Source of the DNA: Streptomyces rishiriensis
Lineage (GTDB): Bacteria; Actinomycetota; Actinomycetes; Streptomycetales; Streptomycetaceae
Direction: 5' to 3'
Assembly: GCF_030815485.1 (NCBI RefSeq)
Contig: NZ_JAUSWV010000002.1
Location: 3,162,001-3,226,000, forward strand
Length of the DNA stretch: 64,000 nucleotides
Shown here one piece after another: positions 32,824 through 41,138 of the stretch. The notes under the pieces are model-generated. The model was not told where the DNA came from. It searched no databases and was given only the letters and a program-made list of their open reading frames with translations. The first letter of the stretch is position 1. The number at the start of each line of letters is the position of its first letter. The position numbers and the translations under genes were made by a program.

Positions 32824-34440
32824 ATGGAGCAGGCACCGGAGCTGACGAGCGCGGCAGATCCCGCGTCGGAGGCCTGGCGGGCCAACGAGGCGGCACACCA
32901 CGCACTCGTCGACGAACTGCGCGGCAAGCTGGCCGCGGCCCGGCTGGGGGGTGGGGAGAAGGCGAGGGCGCGCCATACCGCGCGCGGGAAGCTGTTGCCG
33001 CGGGACCGGGTCGACGCCCTCCTGGACCCGGGGTCGCCCTTCCTGGAGCTCGCCCCCCTCGCCGCCGACGGCATGTACGAGGGGCAGGCACCGGCGGCCG
33101 GGGTCATCGCCGGGATCGGACGGGTCGGCGGGCGCGCCTGTGTGATCGTCGCCAACGACGCCACCGTCAAGGGCGGCACCTATTACCCCATGACGGTGAA
33201 GAAGCATCTGCGGGCCCAGGAGGTCGCCCTCGAGAACCGGCTGCCCTGCCTGTATCTCGTGGACTCGGGCGGGGCCTTCCTGCCCATGCAGGACGAGGTG
33301 TTCCCGGACCGGGAGCACTTCGGGCGGATCTTCTACAACCAGGCCAGGATGTCCGGGGCCGGGATCCCGCAGATCGCGGCGGTGCTGGGCTCGTGCACGG
33401 CCGGCGGGGCCTACGTCCCGGCCATGAGCGACGAGGCCGTCATCGTCCGCGGCCAGGGCACGATCTTCCTGGGCGGGCCCCCGCTGGTGAAGGCAGCCAC
33501 CGGCGAGGTCGTCACCGCGGAGGAGCTGGGCGGCGGCGAGGTGCACGCGCGGGTGTCGGGCGTCACCGACCACCTCGCGGAGGACGACGCGCACGCGCTG
33601 CGCATCGTCCGGAACATCGTCGCCACGCTCCCCGCGCGCGGGCCCCTGCCCTGGGAGGTGCGGCAGTCCGTGGAACCCAAGGTGGATCCCTACGGGCTGT
33701 ACGGCGCGGTGCCCGTCGACTCCCGCACTCCCTATGACGCGCGCGAGGTCATCGCGCGCGTGGTCGACGGCTCCCGCTTCGCGGAGTTCAAGGCCGAGTT
33801 CGGGCAGACCCTGGTCACCGGCTTCGCCCGGATCCACGGCCACCCGGTCGGCATCGTCGCCAACAACGGCATCCTGTTCTCCGAGTCCGCGCAGAAGGGC
33901 GCCCACTTCATCGAGCTGTGCGACCAGCGCGGGATCCCGCTGGTGTTCCTCCAGAACATCTCGGGGTTCATGGTCGGCCGGGACTACGAGGCCGGCGGCA
34001 TCGCCAAGCACGGCGCCAAGATGGTGACGGCCGTGGCGTGCACGCGCGTGCCGAAGCTGACGGTCGTCGTGGGCGGGTCGTACGGCGCCGGGAACTACTC
34101 CATGTGCGGCCGGGCCTACTCGCCCCGCTTCCTGTGGATGTGGCCGGGCGCCAAGATCTCCGTCATGGGCGGCGAGCAGGCCGCCTCCGTGCTCGCCACC
34201 GTCAAGCGGGACCAGCTCGAGGCACGCGGCCAGGAGTGGCCCGCGGACGAGGAGGAGGCCTTCAAGGCACCCGTCCGGCAGCAGTACGAGCGCCAGGGCA
34301 ACGCCTACTACGCCACCGCCCGGCTCTGGGACGACGGCGTCATCGACCCGCTGGAGACCCGGCAGGTACTGGGCCTCGCCCTGACCGCCTGTGCCCATGC
34401 GCCGCTGGGTGACCCCCAGTTCGGCGTCTTCCGGATGTGA
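32824..34440 (+). CDS. mccB: methylcrotonyl-CoA carboxylase beta (carboxyltransferase) subunit
   Basis: 538-residue carboxyltransferase (crotonase-like N and C halves) that transfers CO2 from biotin to 3-methylcrotonyl-CoA in leucine breakdown. Hallmarks are LVDSGGAFLPMQDEVFPD, IAAVLGSCTAGGAYVPAMSDE, FLQNISGFMVGRDYE, GGSYGAGNYSMCGRAYSPRF and WPGAKISVMGGEQAASVL. The FMVG and GNYSMCGRAY segments match MCC beta rather than propionyl-CoA carboxylase. The start 32824 (MEQAPELTSAADPA) has GAGGGG upstream. First gene of a four-gene operon under the TetR operators; it overlaps the next reading frame by a few bases. Confidence 0.93.
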   Translation: MEQAPELTSAADPASEAWRANEAAHHALVDELRGKLAAARLGGGEKARARHTARGKLLPRDRVDALLDPGSPFLELAPLAADGMYEGQAPAAGVIAGIGRVGGRACVIVANDATVKGGTYYPMTVKKHLRAQEVALENRLPCLYLVDSGGAFLPMQDEVFPDREHFGRIFYNQARMSGAGIPQIAAVLGSCTAGGAYVPAMSDEAVIVRGQGTIFLGGPPLVKAATGEVVTAEELGGGEVHARVSGVTDHLAEDDAHALRIVRNIVATLPARGPLPWEVRQSVEPKVDPYGLYGAVPVDSRTPYDAREVIARVVDGSRFAEFKAEFGQTLVTGFARIHGHPVGIVANNGILFSESAQKGAHFIELCDQRGIPLVFLQNISGFMVGRDYEAGGIAKHGAKMVTAVACTRVPKLTVVVGGSYGAGNYSMCGRAYSPRFLWMWPGAKISVMGGEQAASVLATVKRDQLEARGQEWPADEEEAFKAPVRQQYERQGNAYYATARLWDDGVIDPLETRQVLGLALTACAHAPLGDPQFGVFRM

Positions 34441-34454
34441 GGAGGGGAGCATTC

Positions 34455-36470
34455 ATGTTCGACACCGTGCTTGTGGCCAACCGGGGCGAGATCGCCGTCC
34501 GCGTCATCCGCACCCTGCGCGCGCTGGGCGTGCGCTCGGTGGCCGTCTTCTCCGACGCCGACGCGGACGCCCGGCACGTCCGGGAGGCGGACACGGCCGT
34601 GCGCATCGGTCCGCCGCCGGCGGCCGAGAGCTATCTGTCGGTGGAGCGGCTGCTGGCCGCGGCCGCCCGCACCGGCGCCCAGGCGGTCCACCCCGGCTAC
34701 GGCTTCCTCGCGGAGAACGCCGGCTTCGCGCGCGCGTGCGCCGACGCCGGGCTGGTCTTCATCGGACCGTCCGCGGACGCCATCTCCCTGATGGGCGACA
34801 AGATCCGGGCCAAGGAGACCGTGCAGGCGGCCGGCGTGCCGGTCGTCCCCGGCGGCCGGGATCCCGAGCTGGCCGAGGCCGCCCGCCGGCTGGGCGCGCC
34901 CGTCCTGCTCAAGCCGTCGGCCGGCGGCGGCGGCAAGGGCATGCGGCTGGTCCGGGACCTGGCCGTGCTGGACGAGGAGATCGCCGCCGCCCGCCGCGAG
35001 GCCCGCGCCTCCTTCGGCGACGACACGCTCCTCGTCGAGCGGTGGGTGGACCGGCCCCGGCACATCGAGATCCAGGTGCTGGCCGACGGCCACGGGAACG
35101 TGGTGCACCTGGGCGAGCGCGAGTGCTCCCTCCAGCGCCGCCACCAGAAGATCGTCGAGGAGGCGCCCTCGGTCCTGCTGGACGACAGGACCCGTGCGGC
35201 CATGGGCGAGGCAGCGGTCCAGGCGGCCCGCTCGTGCGGGTACCGGGGCGCGGGCACGGTGGAGTTCATCGTGCCGGGCACCGACCCGTCGTCGTACTAC
35301 TTCATGGAGATGAACACCCGCCTCCAGGTGGAGCACCCGGTCACCGAACTGGTCACCGGTCTGGACCTGGTGGAGTGGCAGCTGCGGGTGGCCGCCGGTG
35401 AACGCCTCTCCTTCGGCCAGGAGGACGTCCGGCTGACCGGGCACGCGGTCGAGGCGCGGATCTGCGCCGAGGACCCCGCGCGCGGCTTCCTGCCCTCCGG
35501 CGGGACGGTGCTCCGGCTGCGCGAACCCCAGGGCGACGGAGTGCGCACCGACTCCGGGCTGAGCGAGGGCACCGAGGTCGGCAGCCTCTACGACCCGATG
35601 CTGTCCAAGGTGATCGCCTACGGACCGGACCGGGAGACCGCGCTGCGCAGACTCCGCGCGGCCCTCGGGGAGACGGTCACCCTGGGCGTGCAGACCAACG
35701 CCGGGTTCCTGCGGCGGCTGCTGGCCCATCCGGCGGTGGTGGCGGGCGAGCTGGACACGGGCCTGGTGGAGCGGGAGGCCGCGACGCTCGTCGCGGCCGA
35801 CGTACCGCAGGACGTCTACGCGGCGGCGGCGCTGCTGCGCCAGGCCGCGCTCGCCCCCGCGCCCGGCACAGGCTGGGTGGACCCCTTCGCCGCCGCGGAC
35901 GGCTGGCGGCTGGGCGGCGAGCCCGCCTGGACGGCACACCACCTGCACGTGCCCGGGCACGACCCGGTGACCGTCCGCGTGCGCGGCACGGCGGACGGCA
36001 CGGAGGTGCTGCCGCCCGGTGCGGACACTCCGCTGCGAGGTGCCGCGGGGCCGCTCCCGGCGCCGGGAGGAGACCCCCGGTTCGGCTGCCGGCTCGACGG
36101 CGTCGCCCGGTCCTACGCCGCGCTGCCGGACGGCACCTGGCTCGGCCGTGACGGCGACGCCTGGAACGTCCGGGACCACGACCCGGTCGCCGACTCCCTC
36201 TCCCGAGGGGCTCACGCGGGCGCCGACTCGCTCACCGCGCCCATGCCCGGCACGGTCACGGTGGTCAAGGTCGCCGTCGGCGACGAAGTGGTCGCGGGCC
36301 AGAGCCTGCTGGTCGTCGAGGCGATGAAGATGGAGCACGTCATCTCCGCCCCGCACGCCGGCACGGTCGCCGAACTGGACGTGACGCCGGGCTCGACGGT
36401 CGCCATGGACCAGGTGCTGGCCGTCATCGCCCCGGCGGACGCACCGGCAGAGGCACAGGAGGAACAGTGA
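34455..36470 (+). CDS. mccA: methylcrotonyl-CoA carboxylase alpha (biotin carboxylase/BCCP) subunit
   Basis: 671-residue biotin-dependent carboxylase subunit. Biotin carboxylase domain (FDTVLVANRGEIAVRVIRTL; ATP-grasp glycine loop KPSAGGGGKGMRLV; RRHQKIVEEAPS; MNTRLQVEHPVTE), a linker, and a C-terminal biotinyl domain with the attachment lysine in VVEAMKMEHVI. ATG 34455 is chosen because GGAGGGG lies 8 bases upstream and the family starts exactly here; an upstream ATG 34437 overlaps the mccB stop. It works as a complex with the beta subunit. Confidence 0.94.
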   Translation: MFDTVLVANRGEIAVRVIRTLRALGVRSVAVFSDADADARHVREADTAVRIGPPPAAESYLSVERLLAAAARTGAQAVHPGYGFLAENAGFARACADAGLVFIGPSADAISLMGDKIRAKETVQAAGVPVVPGGRDPELAEAARRLGAPVLLKPSAGGGGKGMRLVRDLAVLDEEIAAARREARASFGDDTLLVERWVDRPRHIEIQVLADGHGNVVHLGERECSLQRRHQKIVEEAPSVLLDDRTRAAMGEAAVQAARSCGYRGAGTVEFIVPGTDPSSYYFMEMNTRLQVEHPVTELVTGLDLVEWQLRVAAGERLSFGQEDVRLTGHAVEARICAEDPARGFLPSGGTVLRLREPQGDGVRTDSGLSEGTEVGSLYDPMLSKVIAYGPDRETALRRLRAALGETVTLGVQTNAGFLRRLLAHPAVVAGELDTGLVEREAATLVAADVPQDVYAAAALLRQAALAPAPGTGWVDPFAAADGWRLGGEPAWTAHHLHVPGHDPVTVRVRGTADGTEVLPPGADTPLRGAAGPLPAPGGDPRFGCRLDGVARSYAALPDGTWLGRDGDAWNVRDHDPVADSLSRGAHAGADSLTAPMPGTVTVVKVAVGDEVVAGQSLLVVEAMKMEHVISAPHAGTVAELDVTPGSTVAMDQVLAVIAPADAPAEAQEEQ

Positions 36471-37411
36471 CGCTTCCCATGGTCGTACCGGCCGAGGGCC
36501 TGCCCGCGCGGGTGCGCATCCACGAGGTGGGCGCGCGCGACGGCCTGCAGAACGAGAAGTCGGCCGTGCCGACGGCCGTCAAGGCGGAGTTCGTCCACCG
36601 CCTCGCCGAGGCGGGCCTGACCACCATCGAGGCCACCAGCTTCGTCCACCCCGGGTGGGTGCCCCAACTCGCGGACGCCGACGAGCTGTTCCCGCTGGTG
36701 CGCGACCTCGGGGTGGACCTGCCGGTCCTCGTGCCGAACGAACGCGGACTGGACCGTGCCCTCTCCCTGGGCGCCCGCCGGGTCGCCGTCTTCGTCAGCG
36801 CCACCGAGTCCTTCGCCAAGGCCAACCTCAACCGCACGGTGGACGAGGTGATGGCGATGTCGGAGCCGGTGGTGGCCCGGGCCAAGGCGCAGGGCGTGCA
36901 TGTGCGCGGCTACCTCTCCATGTGCTTCGGCGATCCGTGGGAGGGCGCGGTCCCGGTCGACCAGGTCGTCCGGGTCTGCCGCGCCCTGCTCGACCTGGGC
37001 TGCGACGAGCTGAGCCTCGGCGACACGATCGGCGTGGCCACGCCGGGCCACGTCGGGGCGCTGCTGACCGCGCTGAACGAACAGGGCGTTCCCACGGACG
37101 CGCTGGGCGTGCACTTCCACGACACCTACGGCCAGGCCCTGGCCAACACCCTCGCCGCGCTCCAGCACGGCGTCACCACCGTCGACGCCTCGGCGGGCGG
37201 TCTCGGCGGCTGCCCGTACGCCAAGTCCGCCACCGGCAATCTCGCCACCGAAGACCTCGTGTGGATGCTGCAGGGCCTCGGCATCGACACCGGGGTCGAC
37301 CTCGGCCTCCTCGTCGCCACAAGCGAGTGGATGGCCGCCCGACTGGGCCGACCCAGCCCCTCCCGCACCGTCCGAGCACTCGGCACGGCACAGCCCCACA
37401 AGGAGCAGTGA
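36467..37411 (+). CDS. hydroxymethylglutaryl-CoA lyase
   Basis: 314-residue TIM-barrel lyase cleaving HMG-CoA to acetyl-CoA and acetoacetate, the last step of leucine degradation. Signature motifs: VRIHEVGARDGLQNE (metal and catalytic Asp/Arg), TSFVHPGWVPQLADA, YLSMCFGDPWEG, GVHFHDTYGQALAN (metal histidines) and the catalytic-cysteine loop DASAGGLGGCPYAKSATGN. GTG 36467 overlaps the mccA stop by four bases. I leave the symbol blank (liuE or hmgL are both used). Confidence 0.94.
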   Translation: MTLPMVVPAEGLPARVRIHEVGARDGLQNEKSAVPTAVKAEFVHRLAEAGLTTIEATSFVHPGWVPQLADADELFPLVRDLGVDLPVLVPNERGLDRALSLGARRVAVFVSATESFAKANLNRTVDEVMAMSEPVVARAKAQGVHVRGYLSMCFGDPWEGAVPVDQVVRVCRALLDLGCDELSLGDTIGVATPGHVGALLTALNEQGVPTDALGVHFHDTYGQALANTLAALQHGVTTVDASAGGLGGCPYAKSATGNLATEDLVWMLQGLGIDTGVDLGLLVATSEWMAARLGRPSPSRTVRALGTAQPHKEQ

Positions 37412-37417
37412 CCCGAA

Positions 37418-38578
37418 ATGGACCACCGTCTCTCCCCCGAACTGGAAGAACTCCGCCGCACCGTCGAGGAGTTCGCGCACGACGTGGTCGCGCCCAAGAT
37501 CGGTGACTTCTACGAGCGGCACGAGTTCCCCTACGAGATCGTCCGCGAGATGGGCCGCATGGGCCTGTTCGGGCTGCCGTTCCCGGAGGAGTACGGCGGC
37601 ATGGGCGGCGACTACCTCGCCCTCGGCATCGCGCTGGAGGAACTCGCGCGCGTCGACTCGTCCGTGGCGATCACCCTGGAGGCGGGCGTCTCGCTGGGCG
37701 CCATGCCGATCCATCTCTTCGGGACGCCGGAGCAGAAGCGGGAGTGGCTGCCGCGGCTGTGCTCCGGCGAGATCCTGGGCGCCTTCGGGCTGACCGAGCC
37801 GGACGGCGGCTCCGACGCGGGCGCGACGCGTACGACGGCCCGGCTCGACCCCGAGACGGACGAGTGGGTGATCAACGGCACCAAGTGCTTCATCACCAAC
37901 TCGGGCACGGACATCACGGGGCTGGTCACGGTCACCGCGGTGACCGGCCGCAAGCCGGACGGCCGGCCGCTGATCTCGGCCGTCATCGTCCCGTCCGGCA
38001 CACCGGGGTTCACGGTCGCGAGCCCGTACTCGAAGGTCGGCTGGAACGCCTCCGACACCCGTGAGCTGTCCTTCTCGGACGTGCGCGTACCGGCGGCGAA
38101 CCTGCTGGGCGAGGAGGGCCGCGGCTACGCGCAGTTCCTGCGGATCCTCGACGAGGGGCGCGTCGCGATCGCGGCGCTCGCGACCGGCCTCGCGCAGGGC
38201 TGCGTGGACGAATCGGTGAAGTACGCGAAGGAACGGCACGCGTTCGGCCGTCCGATCGGCGCCAACCAGGCCATCCAGTTCAAGATCGCCGACATGGAGA
38301 CGAAGGCCCACACCGCCCGCCTCGCGTGGCGGGACGCGGCCTCGCGGCTGGTGACAGGCGACCCCTTCAAGAAGGAGGCGGCCCTCGCCAAGCTCTACTC
38401 GTCGACGATCGCCGTCGACAACGCCCGGGACGCCACCCAGGTGCACGGCGGCTACGGCTTCATGAACGAGTACCCGGTGGCCCGGATGTGGCGAGACTCC
38501 AAGATCCTGGAGATCGGGGAGGGCACGAGCGAGGTGCAACGGATGCTGATCGCCCGCGAGTTGGGGCTGCCCGGCTGA
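37418..38578 (+). CDS. acdH: acyl-CoA dehydrogenase of branched-chain substrates (AcdH/isovaleryl-CoA dehydrogenase type)
   Basis: 386-residue FAD enzyme. Motifs: AFGLTEPDGGSDAGATRTTA, WVINGTKCFITNSGTDITG, KVGWNASDTRELSFSDVRVP, QVHGGYGFMNEYPVARMWRD and the C-terminal IGEGTSEVQRMLIAR, which keeps the catalytic Glu position (unlike the 30.8-kb homologue). It is last in the operon, six bases after the lyase gene, so the expected role is isovaleryl-CoA (and possibly isobutyryl- or 2-methylbutyryl-CoA) oxidation. ATG 37418 has only a weak ribosome binding site (AAGGAG at 37400). The name follows the S. coelicolor gene as I remember it. Confidence 0.9.
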   Translation: MDHRLSPELEELRRTVEEFAHDVVAPKIGDFYERHEFPYEIVREMGRMGLFGLPFPEEYGGMGGDYLALGIALEELARVDSSVAITLEAGVSLGAMPIHLFGTPEQKREWLPRLCSGEILGAFGLTEPDGGSDAGATRTTARLDPETDEWVINGTKCFITNSGTDITGLVTVTAVTGRKPDGRPLISAVIVPSGTPGFTVASPYSKVGWNASDTRELSFSDVRVPAANLLGEEGRGYAQFLRILDEGRVAIAALATGLAQGCVDESVKYAKERHAFGRPIGANQAIQFKIADMETKAHTARLAWRDAASRLVTGDPFKKEAALAKLYSSTIAVDNARDATQVHGGYGFMNEYPVARMWRDSKILEIGEGTSEVQRMLIARELGLPG

Positions 38579-38592
38579 GTCCGCAAGCGCGA

Positions 38593-38629
38593 GGGGGCGC
38601 GGTGACGCCCGACGGGACACCGCACCCCC
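38593..38629 (+). terminator. terminator of the leucine-degradation operon
   Basis: GGGGGCGCGGTG pairs with CACCGCACCCCC (one mismatch) around a 13-base loop, 15 bases after acdH. The rest of the 395-base gap up to desE holds the iron box and no gene I can support. Confidence 0.75.
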
Positions 38630-38905
38630 GGTGACGGGTGCGCACATCGGCCGGAACCGACCCGGCCTCTCGGGTCCTGTCACGCACGAGGTCGCCGTAC
38701 CGCTCGGTCCCGGCCGGTACGGCGGCCCTTCAGGCATGCCCTGAGGCGGTCCGGCCGCTCTGCGCATCGTCGACGCGGGCTCAACTCCGGGGCCGGGCCA
38801 GCTTCCTGACACTCCATACACCTCTGACGCACAGGAGGAGCACAGAAAACGCGCAGGCGTCGAGGCGGGCGTTCCTCGACTCCGAACCGCCCTCTGGACA
38901 CTAGC

Positions 38906-38924
38906 TGAGGTTAGGCTAACCTAC
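38906..38924. promoter_or_regulatory. DmdR/IdeR iron box upstream of desE
   Basis: TGAGGTTAGGCTAACCTAC matches the 19-base consensus TTAGGTTAGGCTAACCTAA at 17 positions. It is centred about 59 bases before the desE start, so Fe(II)-DmdR should repress desE and the SIP gene when iron is plentiful. Confidence 0.9.
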
Positions 38925-38973
38925 ATTCGAACCGTCCCCGGGTGATCCACCCCGTCCGAAAGTAGCCAGAGAC

Positions 38974-40023
38974 ATGCCCAACGCCAGAGCCGCTCGTCCC
39001 ACCCGCCGTGGCATCCTCGCCGCCGGTGGCGCCCTGGGCCTCGGTGCCGCCCTCGCCGCCTGCGGGGACGACGACGCGAGCAGCAGTGGCTCCGAGTCGT
39101 CGGCGAACGCCTCGGCCAAGTCCGGTTCCTGGACCTTCAAGGACGACCGCGGCACCACGGTGAAGCTGGACGAGATCCCCGCGAACATCGTCGCCTTCAC
39201 CGGCGTCGGCGCCGCCCTGTACGACTACGGCATCCAGGTCAAGGGCGTCTTCGGCCCGACCAGGACCGCCGCCGGCAAGGCCGACGTCCAGGCCGGCGAC
39301 ATGGACGTCACCAAGGTGACGGTCCTGGGCAACGTCTGGGACGAGTTCAACGTCGAGAAGTACGCGGCCCTCGCCCCCGACGTCCTCATCTCCACGATGT
39401 TCGACAGCGCCGGCACGCTCTGGTACGTCCCCGAGGCCTCCAAGGACAAGATCGCCAAGCTCGCTCCGAGCGTCGGCGTCTCCGTCTACGACCGTCAGCT
39501 CACCGCTCCGCTCCAGCGCATGTGGGAGCTGGCCGAGTCGCTCGGCGCCGACATGACGGCGGCGGCGGTCACCGACGCCAAGAAGAAGTTCGAGGCAGCG
39601 GCCGCCCGGCTGCGCGCCGCCGCCAAGGCCAAGCCCGAGATCAAGGTGCTGGCCGGCTCCGCGAGCGCCGAACTGTTCTACGTGTCCGGCACCAACCTCT
39701 CCATCGACCTGGAGTACTTCAAGGCCCTCGGCGTGAACTTCGTCGAGCCGCCGGAGAGCGCCAAGGCGGAGGGTGGTGGCTGGTACGAGTCGCTGAGCTG
39801 GGAGAACGTCGACAAGTACGCGGCGGACATCATCATGATGGACGACCGCTCCTCGACCATCCAGCCCGCCGACATCACCGAGGCGACCTGGAAGAAGCTG
39901 CCCGCGGTGAAGGCGGGGCAGGTCCTCTCGCGGTCGCCGGAGCCGATCCTCTCCTACGCGAAGTGTGTGCCGCTTCTCGAGAACCTCGCCGAGGTTCTCG
40001 AGAAGGCCAAGAAGGTCAGCTGA
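38974..40023 (+). CDS. desE: desferrioxamine-type siderophore-binding lipoprotein
   Basis: 349-residue substrate-binding protein of an Fe-siderophore ABC importer. The N-terminus has TRRGILAAGGAL (twin-Arg) and a lipobox LAAC with Cys30, so the mature protein is lipid-anchored outside the membrane. The body is a helical-backbone (FecB/BtuF) two-lobe fold (VAFTGVGAALYDYG; VLISTMFDSAGTLWYVPEAS). Start ATG 38974 sits just below an iron box. No permease or ATPase is nearby, so it must share them with genes elsewhere. It adjoins the SIP gene and the desABCD biosynthetic genes. Confidence 0.92.
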   Translation: MPNARAARPTRRGILAAGGALGLGAALAACGDDDASSSGSESSANASAKSGSWTFKDDRGTTVKLDEIPANIVAFTGVGAALYDYGIQVKGVFGPTRTAAGKADVQAGDMDVTKVTVLGNVWDEFNVEKYAALAPDVLISTMFDSAGTLWYVPEASKDKIAKLAPSVGVSVYDRQLTAPLQRMWELAESLGADMTAAAVTDAKKKFEAAAARLRAAAKAKPEIKVLAGSASAELFYVSGTNLSIDLEYFKALGVNFVEPPESAKAEGGGWYESLSWENVDKYAADIIMMDDRSSTIQPADITEATWKKLPAVKAGQVLSRSPEPILSYAKCVPLLENLAEVLEKAKKVS

Positions 40024-40028
40024 CACAG

Positions 40029-40097
40029 CGGTGGCTTCGGCCGTGGGTGAACTGCGGGCCCGTCGTGACCGGTCGCGCAGTTCCCCGCGCCCCCGAG
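40029..40097 (+). repeat. Streptomyces-type intergenic hairpin repeat
   Basis: The segment GTGAACTGCGGGCCCGTCGT followed by GACCGGTCGCGCAGTTCCCC and GCGCCCCCGAG closely resembles a dispersed sequence I remember as abundant between Streptomyces genes. AACTGCG and CGCAGTT form its stem. Probably a terminator or processing element for desE. Only one copy is seen in this window. Confidence 0.55.
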
Positions 40098-40138
40098 AGC
40101 AGGTGAGCCACCCCTCCCGACGCCTAGAGGAGCACCCC

Positions 40139-40960
40139 GTGACCACCGCCGTTGCCGCGCCCTTCCGCTTCTTCTCCCTCCAGGTCGTACGGACCCGGCG
40201 GGTCGGATCGTCGCTCGTCCGGGCCACCTTCGCCGGGCCGGATCTCGAGCACTTCTTCTCCGACGGCCGCGACCAGTCGCTGTCGCTGTTCCTGCCCCAG
40301 CCGGGTCAGAGCGAGCCGCGGGTGCCCTACGAGCTGGGGGACGGCTGGTGGCAGGGCTGGCGTGAACTGCCGGACGACGTGCGGGCGGTGATGCGGTCGT
40401 ACACCCTGCGGGCGCTGCGCCGGGACGCACTCGGGCGCACCGCCGAGATCGACATCGACTTCGTGCTGCACACCCCGGCCGGGCCCGCCTCCGCGTGGGC
40501 CGCCGGCGCCGCCGCCGGGGACCGGGTCGTTCTGCTGGGCCCGGCCCTGGCCGACAACCGGGCGATCCGGTTCCGGCCGCCCGAGGACACCGATCTGATC
40601 GTGCTGTGGGGCGACGAGAGCGCCCTTCCCGCCATCACGTCGATCCTGGAGTCCCTGCCGGCCGGTCAGCGCGTCCGGGTCTGGCTGGAGGCGCACGACG
40701 CCGGGAACGTCCGGGAGTTGGCGACCGCGGCGGACGCCGAGATCACCTGGGTGGTCGGGGAGGGCTCGGTGGACGCGCTCCGGGAGGCCCGGCTGCCGGC
40801 CGCCGAGCGCCCGTACCTCTGGATCGCGGGCGAGTCGGGGTGCGTGAAGGCGTTGCGCCGCCACTTCGTCCGGGACCGCGGGATCGACCGGCGCCGGATC
40901 ACCTTCGTCGGGTACTGGCGGCAGGGCATGAACGAGGAACAGCTCCGCGCGGCGGAGTAG
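40139..40960 (+). CDS. siderophore-interacting protein (FAD-dependent ferric-siderophore reductase)
   Basis: 273-residue SIP-family flavoprotein, expected to reduce ferric desferrioxamine in the cytoplasm and release Fe(II). Motifs: RSYTLRALRRDA (FAD-binding RxYT), DIDFVLH, GPASAWAAGAAAGDRV, the NADPH-side LWGDESALPAI and the family C-terminus WIAGESGCVKALRRHF...GYWRQGMNEEQL. GTG 40139 is selected because AGAGGAG is 7-8 bases upstream. It lies 115 bases after desE, probably in the same transcript, and before the desA iron box. Confidence 0.92.
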   Translation: MTTAVAAPFRFFSLQVVRTRRVGSSLVRATFAGPDLEHFFSDGRDQSLSLFLPQPGQSEPRVPYELGDGWWQGWRELPDDVRAVMRSYTLRALRRDALGRTAEIDIDFVLHTPAGPASAWAAGAAAGDRVVLLGPALADNRAIRFRPPEDTDLIVLWGDESALPAITSILESLPAGQRVRVWLEAHDAGNVRELATAADAEITWVVGEGSVDALREARLPAAERPYLWIAGESGCVKALRRHFVRDRGIDRRRITFVGYWRQGMNEEQLRAAE

Positions 40961-41047
40961 AGGCCACCACCCGTGCCCCCGTGAGCAGTTGTGCGGGGGC
41001 ACCGACGTGATCACGGTCACGGCAGAGGAAAGATCCCCCCGAGGAAC

Positions 41048-41066
41048 TTAAGTTAGGCTAACCTAA
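41048..41066. promoter_or_regulatory. DmdR/IdeR iron box upstream of desA
   Basis: TTAAGTTAGGCTAACCTAA matches the iron-box consensus at 18 of 19 positions. It sits inside a longer 25-base near-palindrome (41045-41069) and 72 bases before desA, placing desABCD under iron repression. Confidence 0.92.
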
Positions 41067-41138
41067 GTTGAACCGAGGCTCCGTACCCCGAGCCCGTCCG
41101 CACCACCCCTCGTCCCCACCCCCCGGAGGACTTCCACC

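Noticed and set aside
38638..38904. An 88-codon frame between acdH and desE
   Set aside because: Arg/Ser-rich, no ribosome binding site, ends in the iron-box promoter region.
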